Assembly: GCA_016285455.1 (NCBI GenBank)
Contig: JAEEQS010000003.1
Coordinates: 62,001 to 126,000, forward strand
DNA length: 64,000 nucleotides
Origin: Bacteroidales bacterium
Lineage (GTDB): Bacteria; Bacteroidota; Bacteroidia; Bacteroidales; UBA932
Reading direction: 5' to 3'
Positions 34,593 through 44,240 of this stretch are shown one piece after another (the first letter of the stretch is position 1; every line of letters starts with the position of its first letter). The notes under the pieces were generated by a model. It saw only the letters and a list, made by a program, of their open reading frames with translations, made no database searches and was not told the origin of the DNA. The translations under genes and the position numbers were made by a program.

Positions 34593-35092
34593 TTTCCATT
34601 ATCGCAGCGGTGGCAGACGGGAATGCCATAGGAAAAGACAACGCCCTTCTGTGGCATATTTCTGAAGACCTGAAGTATTTCAAGAAAATAACGTCCGGCC
34701 ATTCTGTGATAATGGGGCGCAAGACATTTGAAAGCATAGGCCGTCCGCTTCCTGGCAGAAAAAACATAGTGGTTTCCCGGTCTCCATTAGATAGAGATGA
34801 TGTTGAGCAAGCATTTGATCTTGAAGCACTTCTAAAATCGCTGAGCAGAAAAAGAAAAGAAGAGTTTTTTGTGATAGGCGGAGGAAGCGTATATGCTTCG
34901 GCACTTAAATATGCCCGCAAGCTTTACATTACCAGAGTTTATTCCAAGGCAGATGGAGCAGACGCTTTCTTTCCGGAAATAGACGAGAAGAAATGGGATA
35001 TTGTTGAAAAATCAGAAGTCCTTCACGACCAAGAAAACAATATAGATTTTCAGTTTATCGTTTATGGCAAAAAAGCAAAGAGAATCGTTTAG
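34589..35092 (+). CDS. folA: Dihydrofolate reductase
   Basis: Reduces dihydrofolate, the by-product of ThyA, with NADPH. The 167-residue protein has the N-terminal [30 protein letters not shown] pattern, the NADPH-binding [16 protein letters not shown], and [12 protein letters not shown]. The start overlaps thyA by 4 bases (ATGA). Its own 3' end overlaps the following symporter gene by 29 bases. One ATCGCTGAG copy (34837-34845) encodes SLS. Confidence 0.97.
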   Translation: MISIIAAVADGNAIGKDNALLWHISEDLKYFKKITSGHSVIMGRKTFESIGRPLPGRKNIVVSRSPLDRDDVEQAFDLEALLKSLSRKRKEEFFVIGGGSVYASALKYARKLYITRVYSKADGADAFFPEIDEKKWDIVEKSEVLHDQENNIDFQFIVYGKKAKRIV

Positions 35093-36413
35093 GAGCAATT
35101 TGGGCGTCATACTTGCTCTTGTGGGTTCGGCTATCGGACTAGGAAATCTCTGGAGGTTTCCGTATCTGGTGGGAACAAACGGCGGTGCAGCTTTCATAAT
35201 CATTTATCTTTTGTGCATAGTTTTCCTTTGCATGCCGATAATGGTTTGCGAGTTTGTCATAGGCAGACGAAGCCAGGCAAATGCCTTTGGAGCCTTCAAG
35301 AAACTGGCTCCCGGCACAGCCTGGAAGCATACGGGCACCCTCGCCGTAATTACCTGTGTTATACTGCTTTCTTTCTATGTTGTTGTTGGCGGATGGACCA
35401 TAGACTATTTTGTCAAGTCGCTGAGGATGATGTTCACTCCAGAGACAGATTTTGACGCAGTATTTGACAATATGGTGGGCTCTTCTGCCGAAAATATATT
35501 CTACACGATTTTGTTCCTTTTGTGCACTGCGGGAGTCATAGTTGCCGGAGTGAAAAACGGAATAGAGAGAACCAACAAATACCTGATGAGCGCACTGGCC
35601 GCGCTGATTGTTTTCATTGTGGTTTATGCCCTGACTCTTCCTGGAGCAAAGCAGGGCCTGAGCTTCCTTTTCCATCCGGATTTTTCCAAGGTCACATTCC
35701 GTACGGTACTTAACGCTTTGGGCCAGGGATTCCTGAGCCTCAGCATCGGATGCGGAGCAATCATCACTTACGCATCTTATGCAAACAAGAAAGATAACCT
35801 GCTGAAAACCACAACCGTTACCACGCTGTCAGACACTATGTTCGCGTTGCTTGCTGGTATGGCAATTCTTCCTGCAGTGTTCTCCGCCGGAATGGATCCG
35901 AGCGAAGGGGCCGGCCTGGCTTTCATCTCCCTGCCGTACATTTTCGCCCATATGTCTTTCGGCAAGGTTCTCTCAATATTCTTCTACTTCATTCTTTTTG
36001 CGGCAGCCCTTTCTTCATCCATATCGCTGATGGAAACAGTTGTTGCATTCCTCAAGGAAGAATATAAAAAGAGCCGCTTTGTGGCAATGCTGATAATGCT
36101 GGGAGTTACAACAGTTTTTGCTGTGTTCTGCGCCCTTAGTTTTGGTGTTCTCTCCGGCTTCAAGATACTGGGATTCACCTTCTTCGACTTCTTTGACTAC
36201 ATATCGTCCAACATCTGCCTTGCTACCTGCGCACTGCTGGTTTGCATCTTTGCCGGATGGAAAATCAGGAAGGAAGATTTCTATGATGAAATCACCAGCG
36301 GCGGCAAATACAAAATCCCGAAGTGGCTGCTTGGCACACTCCGGGTATTTGTAAGATACATCGCCCCTGTAATCGTGGCGATAATTATCGTGAACTCACT
36401 TATAGGACTTTAA
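35064..36413 (+). CDS. Sodium:neurotransmitter symporter family (NSS/SNF) transporter
   Basis: A 449-residue integral membrane protein that co-transports sodium with an amino acid or related amine. The first helix carries the family signature SAIGLGNLWRFPYLVGTNGG (residues 17-36), with the unwound sodium and substrate site around GNLWRFP. About 11 hydrophobic segments follow; GVKNGIERTNKYLM and CGAIITYASY are conserved loop features. The gene starts inside the folA 3' end, an overlap of 29 bases. Its stop codon shares the palindrome TTAA with the convergent YfhO gene. Substrate is not predictable, though bacterial members commonly carry tryptophan, tyrosine or leucine. Confidence 0.93.
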   Translation: MAKKQRESFRSNLGVILALVGSAIGLGNLWRFPYLVGTNGGAAFIIIYLLCIVFLCMPIMVCEFVIGRRSQANAFGAFKKLAPGTAWKHTGTLAVITCVILLSFYVVVGGWTIDYFVKSLRMMFTPETDFDAVFDNMVGSSAENIFYTILFLLCTAGVIVAGVKNGIERTNKYLMSALAALIVFIVVYALTLPGAKQGLSFLFHPDFSKVTFRTVLNALGQGFLSLSIGCGAIITYASYANKKDNLLKTTTVTTLSDTMFALLAGMAILPAVFSAGMDPSEGAGLAFISLPYIFAHMSFGKVLSIFFYFILFAAALSSSISLMETVVAFLKEEYKKSRFVAMLIMLGVTTVFAVFCALSFGVLSGFKILGFTFFDFFDYISSNICLATCALLVCIFAGWKIRKEDFYDEITSGGKYKIPKWLLGTLRVFVRYIAPVIVAIIIVNSLIGL

Positions 36414-38977
36414 TTCTCTTCCTTTTTCTTTCTCAGCGACAAGATTATTGCACCGATGAGAAGGAGAAGCAATATGCTTGATGCAATCAGAGAATATTTT
36501 TCTCCCTTGACAAAACTCTCTGGCTTGAAGGTGAAGGTTATGTCTCCCTCTCCGGCAGGAAGGAGAAGACCCCTGAGAATCCAGTTTGCGCGGAAGATGT
36601 TAAGCTCTTTCTCTTCACCATTAGTCTTCAGAACAGCCTTCCAGCCAGGATAATAGACCTCTGAGAATATAGCAGCCTGCGGCGTTGCGGAAGAATAATG
36701 ATATGTGAGTTTGTTAGGCGCGTAGCTTGTAAGATTTATAGAAGCGAAATCGTTAGCAACGCTTGCTACCATTGTTGAATCCATCTTTGCCCCACCACCT
36801 CTTCTTATATCTTTCAGACCAGGATTCTCAGCGATGAAATCTTTGCTTACTATAGCTTGTCTTCTTGGATCAATATCTTTGAGTTTTGCTATTTCATCAT
36901 CTGCGTTTTCTGCTTCATCAATACTGTCCGCAAACCAGCAATTTCCTTGCGCGTAAGGATTTACGAGCGGAGCCATATCTGGATTGAAGATGAAATAGCG
37001 GGTGTTGAGCATGCTGAGCACAGGATGGTATGTTATAGCAGCGGCGGCTTCATCATAAGTGGCGGCGCCCTTGATGTCTGTGATAACATCGTTCATCTCA
37101 CCTATGATATAACGGTCTATCAGATCCTGGTATCTCTGTAGCTTTGCAGGAGAATAACCGCCAATTGTTTTGTGGTGATAACTGATGTAGGCATTGTTGA
37201 AAGGATCTACCGTAAGATCCAGTACCCTGAAATCAGGATCCGTATCGTTTTCTTTGATGTATTCGTCTGCATATCTTTCAGTTAGAACAGCATTAAAATC
37301 TTTTTCTGTGACAAAATTCTTTTCTGAAAGATAGCGTTTGTCAACAGCCCAGAGATCAATAATTGCAAGCGCTATCAAAGAAGCGTAAAGCCATCCTTTC
37401 TTTATTTTGTTGTTGAGGGCAAGCAGCAGAACGAAAGCGGCAAGAAGAACAAACACCAGACTTCTGAAAGCATCGGTTCTGAGAAGGCTTGCACGGTCTG
37501 CCGCAAGAGCATTTGAAATCTCTCCCGGCATTTGGGCATCGTATGAATTTGTGAAGCTTCCGGCAAGGGAAGGAATCAGAGCAAATAACGCGGCAAATCC
37601 TCCGCAAATTACAGTTGCCCAGAGTAGAGCTTTTTTAGCTTTTTTCTTGTCTATTTTTGCAAGGCGGTCTATTGCCAGAATGCCGAGTATCGGAACCGTC
37701 ACTTGAAGTATCACAAGTATCATTGAAACGGTCCTGAATTTATTGTACATCGGCATATATTCAAAGAAGAATTTTGTTGGCGCCATAAAGTGGTAACCCC
37801 AGGAAAGAATCACCGCCAAAATGCTTACTCCAACAAGCCACCATTTAACTCCTCCTTTGACAGAAAACAATCCCAAAACAAACAAGAAAACGAAGATTGC
37901 ACCAAGATACATAGGTCCCGCCGTGAACGCCTGCGGACCCCAGTAAAGCGGAAGGTTCTGGACAGCCTGCTGAGCCTGGTTGGCAGGGTAGTTGTACTGC
38001 TTGGTAAGGGTTTTATAGACCTCGGAAGAGGTGGATAGAGCTCCTCCGGAAGCCCCGCCGTTGAAGTTTGGAATGAAAAGGTTTGGAGTCTCCTCTATTC
38101 CATAAGACCACTGTGTAGCATACGTCAAATCCAGTCCAGAGCGGGTTTTGGAGCCATTGTCCGCCCCCTTGTCCGCCCCTGCGGACAGCTCCGTTCCGCC
38201 TCTCATGGTATGCTGGCCGTACTCGTATGTCGGCCAAAGATGGTTGATGTTGGCGGCGGCCCCCAAGAGTCCGGCAACCAATACGGCAATGGAAGTCTTG
38301 AGGAATTTTCCAAAGGCCTTTTCCTTGATAGCGCGGCACAATTGCCAGATGGCAAAACCCAGAACAATCAGTGCAAGATAATATGTAATCTGAGGATGGT
38401 TTGCCTTGATCTGGAAACTAAGCGCCAGGCCAAACAAAGCAGCTCCCAAAAGCCAGTTTTTCCGGTAGGCGAAAACAAGAGATGCAATAACCCAAGGCAT
38501 AAATGCAATGGCCACCATTTTGGTGTTGTGCCCAACCTGGATTATCTGCATATTGTAGGAGCAAAAGGCAACGCCTATGGCACCCAAAATCGCGAGCCAG
38601 ATATTTACCCCAAAAGCAAGGAACATAAGGAACGCTCCAACCATACAAATGATCAGATAGCTTGCCGGCCTCTGCCCTACAAACAATGCATCGTAAAGAT
38701 ACTTTGTAATGTCTCCGTGATAGATGACGGAAATAGTAGTTGCCGGCATTCCGGAAAACATTGAATTTGTCCAGTATGTTGGATCATCCGGATGTGTTTC
38801 ATTCCACTCCACAATCTCGTGGCTCATTCCTTTCCAGGAAGAGATGTCGCTCTGGTTTACTACCTTGCCGCTCAGTGTGTAAGGAGCATAAGCATATCCA
38901 ACAATTATGAAAGCGACTATTGCAAGAATGTAAGGAAGAAGCTTCTTGAAAAATCCCTTGTTTGAGTTTTCTGCCAT
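36410..38977 (-). CDS. YfhO-family integral membrane protein
   Basis: An 855-residue polytopic protein of the YfhO family, proposed to act in glycosylation of lipid-linked cell-envelope polymers. A first transmembrane helix (residues 13-31) leads to a periplasmic loop with the family-typical GKVVNQSDISSWKGMSHE. Around twelve further hydrophobic segments fill residues 100-560. A long extracytoplasmic domain (560-825) with CWFADSI and VYYPGWKAV precedes a final C-terminal helix (835-850). A short repeat encodes GADKGADNG near residue 270. It is the last gene of an operon: serine hydrolase, GT4 glycosyltransferase, YfhO, with a 7-base gap to the glycosyltransferase. Substrate unknown. Confidence 0.88.
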   Translation of the reverse strand: MAENSNKGFFKKLLPYILAIVAFIIVGYAYAPYTLSGKVVNQSDISSWKGMSHEIVEWNETHPDDPTYWTNSMFSGMPATTISVIYHGDITKYLYDALFVGQRPASYLIICMVGAFLMFLAFGVNIWLAILGAIGVAFCSYNMQIIQVGHNTKMVAIAFMPWVIASLVFAYRKNWLLGAALFGLALSFQIKANHPQITYYLALIVLGFAIWQLCRAIKEKAFGKFLKTSIAVLVAGLLGAAANINHLWPTYEYGQHTMRGGTELSAGADKGADNGSKTRSGLDLTYATQWSYGIEETPNLFIPNFNGGASGGALSTSSEVYKTLTKQYNYPANQAQQAVQNLPLYWGPQAFTAGPMYLGAIFVFLFVLGLFSVKGGVKWWLVGVSILAVILSWGYHFMAPTKFFFEYMPMYNKFRTVSMILVILQVTVPILGILAIDRLAKIDKKKAKKALLWATVICGGFAALFALIPSLAGSFTNSYDAQMPGEISNALAADRASLLRTDAFRSLVFVLLAAFVLLLALNNKIKKGWLYASLIALAIIDLWAVDKRYLSEKNFVTEKDFNAVLTERYADEYIKENDTDPDFRVLDLTVDPFNNAYISYHHKTIGGYSPAKLQRYQDLIDRYIIGEMNDVITDIKGAATYDEAAAAITYHPVLSMLNTRYFIFNPDMAPLVNPYAQGNCWFADSIDEAENADDEIAKLKDIDPRRQAIVSKDFIAENPGLKDIRRGGGAKMDSTMVASVANDFASINLTSYAPNKLTYHYSSATPQAAIFSEVYYPGWKAVLKTNGEEKELNIFRANWILRGLLLPAGEGDITFTFKPESFVKGEKYSLIASSILLLLLIGAIILSLRKKKEEN

Positions 38978-38984
38978 ATCTGTT

Positions 38985-40304
38985 TTATTTCTTTATCTGG
39001 TTAAGCAATTCCGCAAAGTTTTCAGCTCCTGACCTGCGGGAATATTTTTGTCTTTCCGCCATCTGTTCCGGGGTTGGATTGAGCGGTTTCTGCAATTTAG
39101 CAAAAGCATTTTTGATGGCGTTCTCATCGTTGAATTCACAGATAATTCCACTGCCTGTTTCATCGAGTGCCTTTGCAAGATCTCCATCTATTGGGCCAAA
39201 GGCCAAAATGTTTTTTCCCGCTGCAAGATATTCAAAGAATTTTCCCGAAAGAATAGCCTTTGATTCTTTTTCTTTTCTCAGCGGAAGAAGCAGTATATCA
39301 GCTCTTTTCATCCAGGCAACACTGATTGGATGAGACACGTATCCAAGATCTTTGAAGTTATCTGAAAGCCCATTCTCAGCGATGTCTTTTTTCACGCTAG
39401 CGTCTGTCTGGCCCATTACTGCAATCAGCAATTTTTCCTTGAGCTCCGAATCTGATTTTACCGCATCGCCCAGCACTTTCCAAAGCCCATCCGGATTTGC
39501 GCTTTCAGGCATAAGTCCAGTGTGCGCCACCACGAATTTACCTTCTTCTATTTCTGCTGTTTTTTCAGATGAAAAATCATCCGGATCAAAGCCATTGGGA
39601 ATGACGCAGATTTTGTCTTCAAACCCGGCATATTCTCCTGTTGAAAATTCGGTTTTCATCTGCTGGGTTACAACAACAACTTTGTCCGCTTCCTCAAGCA
39701 CGCTCGCTTCAAGAGCCTTGTGTTTTCTCAGCGATTTTGCGCTCAGCCCAAGATGCTTGAAGTAGAAAATATTTGTCCATGGATCTCTAAAATCCGCTAT
39801 CCACGGAATGCCCAAATCTCTGTGAATTTGCCTGGCAATCAGGTGCATTGAATGAGGAGGTCCGGTGCTGATAATTGCATCAGGGCGGTTTTCAGGGGTT
39901 AAAGACCTTATATAGTTTTTCAGAAATTTTACACTTGGGCGTATCCACCAGCACCTGGGGTCCGGAATAAACCAATTGGCCCTTATATGCGCAGAAAAAT
40001 TCTGGACAAATCCTTTCTTTTCAGACGAAACTATATTTGCCTGAAGATGCTCGCTTTTTTTCTTTCCGGTAAGGACTTTGTAAAAGCCGTAGGGCTCAGT
40101 GATTTTTCTCTTGAGAACTTTCAGGTCTGGAGAAACATCACTGAGCAGTGACTCGTCAATGGAATTCACGTCCGGATTTTCCGGAGTGTATATTACAGGT
40201 TCCCATCCGAACTCGGGAAGATACTTGGAGGTTTTCAGCCATCGCTGAACTCCGCTTCCTCCGCTCGGCGGCCAGTAATATGTTATGACGAGGACTTTTT
40301 TCAT
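38985..40304 (-). CDS. Family 4-type glycosyltransferase
   Basis: A 439-residue GT-B glycosyltransferase. The N-terminal domain begins MKKVLVITYYWPPSGGSGVQ, the donor-independent glycine-rich start seen in capsule and exopolysaccharide transferases of Bacteroidota. The C-terminal domain shows VIPNGFDPDDF, VVAHTGLMPES and the conserved acidic motif KFFEYLAAGKNILAFGP near residue 350, where the glutamate binds the sugar nucleotide. There is no signal peptide, so it acts at the cytoplasmic face. It begins directly after the serine hydrolase stop codon and 7 bases before YfhO. Two ATCGCTGAG words (39375, 39727) lie within it. The sugar and acceptor are unknown. Confidence 0.87.
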   Translation of the reverse strand: MKKVLVITYYWPPSGGSGVQRWLKTSKYLPEFGWEPVIYTPENPDVNSIDESLLSDVSPDLKVLKRKITEPYGFYKVLTGKKKSEHLQANIVSSEKKGFVQNFSAHIRANWFIPDPRCWWIRPSVKFLKNYIRSLTPENRPDAIISTGPPHSMHLIARQIHRDLGIPWIADFRDPWTNIFYFKHLGLSAKSLRKHKALEASVLEEADKVVVVTQQMKTEFSTGEYAGFEDKICVIPNGFDPDDFSSEKTAEIEEGKFVVAHTGLMPESANPDGLWKVLGDAVKSDSELKEKLLIAVMGQTDASVKKDIAENGLSDNFKDLGYVSHPISVAWMKRADILLLPLRKEKESKAILSGKFFEYLAAGKNILAFGPIDGDLAKALDETGSGIICEFNDENAIKNAFAKLQKPLNPTPEQMAERQKYSRRSGAENFAELLNQIKK

Positions 40305-41534
40305 TTAGTAGTTGTCTGCGTCTGTGCCCTTGATAAGATTCTGGTACAGGCAGTTGGCAACTCTGTTGTGGATTGCCACAAATCCGTTCTCCCTCTTTGT
40401 GGAGCATCCGTTAGTCATTATCACAATGCCGAATGTCCTTTCCTTGTTCCAGGTCATAAGGGTAAGAACTCCGTATGCTCCGCCAGTATGGCCAACCATA
40501 GTTTTTCCTGCAATCAGATCTTTGTTATTCCACAGCGCGAATCCGTAATATACAGGCTTGCCACCCTCGTATCCCTCTTCGCTTCCGGTTTCGGTGAAGC
40601 GGCTCTGCATCAGAAGAGCACTCTGAGAAGACATTATCTTCACGCCCTCAGGAGAAGTTCCAAGACCCATATGCATCATCATAACTTTTGCAAGGCCCAC
40701 AGGGTTGATTTTCATTCCGCCTGTCGGTGAGAAAATAGGGGCTGAATAGCCGAACTTGTAGTTTGCAATCTCCTTTGTTCTAGGAGCATATGCTTCTGGC
40801 TGAGCCTCCCATTTTCCGTTCTTGTCTTTCTCGTAGAGTGTAACAAACTTGCTCTGGTCCAGACTCTCTACCCAGTAGCCAGCATATCCCAGTCCGAGAG
40901 GCTTCAGGATATTGCTCACTACATACTGGTCGAATCTTATGCGGCTTACTCTTTCCAGAATGGTTCCCAGGGTGTTGTAGTTGAGGTTGCAGTAAACGTA
41001 CTGGGTTCCAGGACGGAAATTATAGTAGCAATCTGTCGAGTTAGGATTCTTTGACGGATCAAGCACGTCCATCTTGAAATATCCCTCCATATCTCCCAGA
41101 GAAGAAGTGTGTGAAAGCAGCATATAAGGAGTGATCTTCACGTCTGGGAAAAGAGGATTCCTTACCTTGAACCCAACCAGGTCCGAAACGTCCGCATCCA
41201 GGTCTATCAAGCCTCTTTCCGCCAGCTGCATAATAGCCGTAGCGGTGAATGATTTTGAGATGGATGCAATCCTGAACATATCGTCCTCCTTCAGCGGAGT
41301 CTTGGTTTCCAGGTTCTTATATCCCCAGCTGTTCTTGTAGATGATTTCCCCGTTCTTTACAACGGCAACTCCCAGACCTATTACGTCCAGGTCTTTCATT
41401 ATTTTCTGGATACCCTGCTCTATTCCGCCGGAATAATCGTCCTGCTGGAACTGTGCATAGGAACTGGTGCAGAATAAGCATGCCGCAAAAGCCATAGCGG
41501 CAATCCTGATTGAATTGAAAACAGACTTTTTCAT
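40305..41534 (-). CDS. Serine hydrolase of the beta-lactamase/PBP4-like (class C) family, exported
   Basis: A 409-residue secreted hydrolase. The ATG at 41534 begins a signal peptide (MKKSVFNSIRIAAMAFAACLFC, cleavage near SYAQ). The frame is open well upstream into mutS territory, but that extension is not credible. The SxxK catalytic pair is Ser91-Lys94 in RIASISKSFT. The YxN-like motif appears as YCNLNYNTLG and the KTG-like box as HTGGAYG. Members include D-alanyl-D-alanine peptidases, esterases and class C beta-lactamases, so the substrate is undetermined. Its promoter element overlaps that of divergent mutS. It is the first gene of the glycosyltransferase/YfhO operon. Confidence 0.87.
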   Translation of the reverse strand: MKKSVFNSIRIAAMAFAACLFCTSSYAQFQQDDYSGGIEQGIQKIMKDLDVIGLGVAVVKNGEIIYKNSWGYKNLETKTPLKEDDMFRIASISKSFTATAIMQLAERGLIDLDADVSDLVGFKVRNPLFPDVKITPYMLLSHTSSLGDMEGYFKMDVLDPSKNPNSTDCYYNFRPGTQYVYCNLNYNTLGTILERVSRIRFDQYVVSNILKPLGLGYAGYWVESLDQSKFVTLYEKDKNGKWEAQPEAYAPRTKEIANYKFGYSAPIFSPTGGMKINPVGLAKVMMMHMGLGTSPEGVKIMSSQSALLMQSRFTETGSEEGYEGGKPVYYGFALWNNKDLIAGKTMVGHTGGAYGVLTLMTWNKERTFGIVIMTNGCSTKRENGFVAIHNRVANCLYQNLIKGTDADNY

Positions 41535-41557
41535 ATTAAGCAATGTTATTTTATGTT

Positions 41558-41565
41558 CAAAGATA
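41558..41565 (-). promoter_or_regulatory. -7 promoter element for the serine hydrolase operon
   Basis: TATCTTTG on the minus strand matches TAnnTTTG, 23 bases before the hydrolase ATG and only 2 bases from the mutS -7 element on the other strand. Confidence 0.6.
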
Positions 41566-41567
41566 GT

Positions 41568-41575
41568 TAAATTTG
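41568..41575 (+). promoter_or_regulatory. -7 promoter element for mutS
   Basis: TAAATTTG matches TAnnTTTG, with just 4 bases between it and the mutS ATG. A leaderless transcript is the simplest reading. Confidence 0.6.
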
Positions 41576-41579
41576 CGGT

Positions 41580-44240
41580 ATGGGAGAAAGGAATCTGAAT
41601 ACTCCGCTGATGAAGCAGTACGTGCAGTTCAAGGCACAGTACCCTCAGGCAGTTTTGCTGATGAGGGTTGGGGATTTCTATGAGGCTTATGGAGACGATG
41701 CCATTATAGTGAGCAAGGTTCTGGGAATCGTGCTTACAAAACGTTCTAACGGAGTGCCTTCTTCCATGGAGCTTTGCGGATTTCCGCACCACTCACTGCA
41801 GAACTATCTTCCAAAGCTTGTAAGAGCCGGCTACAAGGTGGCCGTATGCGACCAGCTGGAGGATCCTAAGATGACCAAGACGCTGGTAAAGAGAGGAGTA
41901 ACGGAACTCGTGACTCCGGGCGTTGCCTACAACGACGACATATTGGACCGCACCTCCAACAACTATCTTGCTGCCTTTGCGTTTGATGGTCAGGATTGCG
42001 GAGCTGCTTTCCTGGATGTTTCCACGGGAGAGTTCAAAGTGGCTCAGGGAAAGCTGGATTTTATGGACGTTCTCCTTTCCGATATGAGTCCTAAGGAAGT
42101 GCTTCTGAAAAAAGGCTATGAAGACGGATTCAGAAAGCAGTTCGGCGATGGCTGGTACATAACCCCGATGGATGAATGGGCCTTTGTGGAAGAAGCCTGT
42201 GCAGACAAATTGGAAAAGCAGTTTGGCGCAATGGCTCTCAAAGGGTTCGGCATAGAGAAAATGCGCCTGGCAAAAACTGCGGCAGGAGCCGTGCTCTTCT
42301 ATCTGGAACAGAATAGGATATCTGATCTTGCAAGCTTTGACGCGGTTACCATTAAGGGCCAGAGCGGAACCTTCCACATCAACTCCATAGCCAGGATAGA
42401 CCGCGGCAATTTCGTTTGGCTGGACAGATTCACCATCAAGAACCTTGAAATATTTTCCTCTTTTTCCCAGGACGGCGTATCGCTGATGGATGTGGTGGAC
42501 AAGACGGTGTCTCCGATGGGCGCCAGAATGCTCCGCTCCTGGATCGCTATGCCGCTTATCGATGCAGAAAAGATAGAGAAAAGATATGATGCTGTAGAGT
42601 TTTTCCTTAAGAATCCCGAAGTTTCCTCAGCGGTTAGGCAAAGCCTTGAAGACGTGGGAGATATGGAGAGAATCCTTTCCCGCGCCTCCACCGGAAAGAT
42701 ATCGCCTAGAGAAACCGTTATGCTCCATCGTTCGCTTTCTCAGATGAAGCCTATCGCCGAGTCTCTTGAGCAGGCAGAAGGACGGAAGGTCATAGAGGAA
42801 AAGATTCCGTCTGCAGGAGATTTCTATCGCGACCTTGAAAAGTACGAGGCTCTGGACAAATTGATTTTCTGCACGCTTAAGGAAGATGCCGCTGCCGTTT
42901 TTGGCAAGGGAGACATTGTAGCAGATGGCGTTGACAAGGAACTCGACGAGCTGAGAAAAATTTCCAGAGACAGCAAAGACTATCTCCTCCAGATGCAGCA
43001 GAGAGAAAGTGAAAGGACCGGAATCCCTTCTCTCAAAATCAGTTACAACAATGTCTTTGGCTATTATCTGGAAGTCAGGAACACATACAAGTCCAGCGTT
43101 CCGCAGGAGTGGATAAGAAAGCAGACTCTTGTAAACGCGGAAAGATACATCACTCCGGAACTCAAGGAATACGAAGAGAAAATTCTTGGCGCCGAGGAGA
43201 AAATCATTTCAATCGAGCAACGTATTTTCCTGAATCTTGTAGTTGAAATCCAGAAGAATATAAAGACCATACAGGGCTGCTGCAGATTTGTTTCAGAAGT
43301 TGACTGCCTGTGCGGCTTTGCAAAATTGGCGGATACTAACAATTATTGCCGCCCGAGTGTTGATAACTCCAATATTATCGAGATAGAAAAAGGCCGCCAC
43401 CCTGTACTTGAAACCCGTATGGAACCGGGGCAGGAATATGTAGCCAATGATCTGTTCCTGGATAATGAAAATCAGCAGATTATAATCCTGACGGGCCCTA
43501 ATATGTCCGGTAAGTCAGCCTTGCTGAGGCAGACGGCTCTCATTGTACTTCTTGCGCAGTGCGGATCTTATGTTCCGGCAAAGAGCGCGAAAATCGGAAT
43601 TATTGACAAGATATTCACAAGAGTCGGCGCTTCAGACAATATTTCTCAGGGTGAATCCACATTTATGATTGAGATGCTGGAAACCTCAGCGATTCTCCAC
43701 AACATAACAGACAAGAGCCTGGTGCTTCTGGATGAGATTGGAAGGGGCACTTCTACATTTGACGGAATGAGCATCGCCTGGGCGATTGTTGAATATCTCC
43801 ACCAGAACAAGACCGGCCACCCAAAGACCATATTCGCAACTCATTATCACGAGCTTAACGAGCTTGAAAATCTCTATCCGAGAGTCAAGAACTATCACAT
43901 AGAAGTCAAGGAATCAGGCAAGGAAATCATCTTCCTCCGCCATCTTAAGCCTGGCGGCGTTGCACACAGTTTCGGCATCCACGTTGCAAGGCTTGCTGGT
44001 ATGCCGGAGCCTCTTCTGGATACCGCGGAAAACAAGCTTTCTCAACTTGAGAAACAGGAGAAAGAAAAATCATCGCAGAAGAAAAAAGACGAAGACCAGA
44101 TGCAGCTTTCATTCTTCCAGCTGGATGATCCTACGCTTTCAGCAATCAAGACAAAACTCGAGGAATCAGACCTCAACAATATGACTCCGCTTCAGGCCTT
44201 TGACCTTCTCCGCAGCCTCAAATCAGAACTTGGTTTATAA
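41580..44240 (+). CDS. mutS: DNA mismatch repair protein MutS
   Basis: Recognises base mismatches and small loops and starts mismatch repair with MutL. The 886-residue protein starts with TPLMKQYVQFKAQYP. The mismatch-contacting phenylalanine motif appears as RVGDFYEAYGDDA (30-42). The core and clamp domains span roughly 260-560, then the ATPase with Walker A GPNMSGKSA (639-647), STFMIEMLET, the Walker B region LVLLDEIGRGTSTFDG and the ATHYHEL motif. The start is very close to its -7 element. The stop codon abuts the stop of the ABC permease gene on the other strand. One ATCGCTGAG word lies at 43685. Confidence 0.98.
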   Translation: MGERNLNTPLMKQYVQFKAQYPQAVLLMRVGDFYEAYGDDAIIVSKVLGIVLTKRSNGVPSSMELCGFPHHSLQNYLPKLVRAGYKVAVCDQLEDPKMTKTLVKRGVTELVTPGVAYNDDILDRTSNNYLAAFAFDGQDCGAAFLDVSTGEFKVAQGKLDFMDVLLSDMSPKEVLLKKGYEDGFRKQFGDGWYITPMDEWAFVEEACADKLEKQFGAMALKGFGIEKMRLAKTAAGAVLFYLEQNRISDLASFDAVTIKGQSGTFHINSIARIDRGNFVWLDRFTIKNLEIFSSFSQDGVSLMDVVDKTVSPMGARMLRSWIAMPLIDAEKIEKRYDAVEFFLKNPEVSSAVRQSLEDVGDMERILSRASTGKISPRETVMLHRSLSQMKPIAESLEQAEGRKVIEEKIPSAGDFYRDLEKYEALDKLIFCTLKEDAAAVFGKGDIVADGVDKELDELRKISRDSKDYLLQMQQRESERTGIPSLKISYNNVFGYYLEVRNTYKSSVPQEWIRKQTLVNAERYITPELKEYEEKILGAEEKIISIEQRIFLNLVVEIQKNIKTIQGCCRFVSEVDCLCGFAKLADTNNYCRPSVDNSNIIEIEKGRHPVLETRMEPGQEYVANDLFLDNENQQIIILTGPNMSGKSALLRQTALIVLLAQCGSYVPAKSAKIGIIDKIFTRVGASDNISQGESTFMIEMLETSAILHNITDKSLVLLDEIGRGTSTFDGMSIAWAIVEYLHQNKTGHPKTIFATHYHELNELENLYPRVKNYHIEVKESGKEIIFLRHLKPGGVAHSFGIHVARLAGMPEPLLDTAENKLSQLEKQEKEKSSQKKKDEDQMQLSFFQLDDPTLSAIKTKLEESDLNNMTPLQAFDLLRSLKSELGL

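Noticed and set aside
38150..38185. Short tandem repeat of TTGTCCGCCCC in the YfhO gene
   Set aside because: Only about two imperfect units encoding GADKGADN; too short to treat as a functional repeat or phase-variable tract.
41535..41792. Upstream extension of the serine hydrolase into mutS
   Set aside because: The signal peptide starts at 41534 and the extension would lie antisense within mutS codons.
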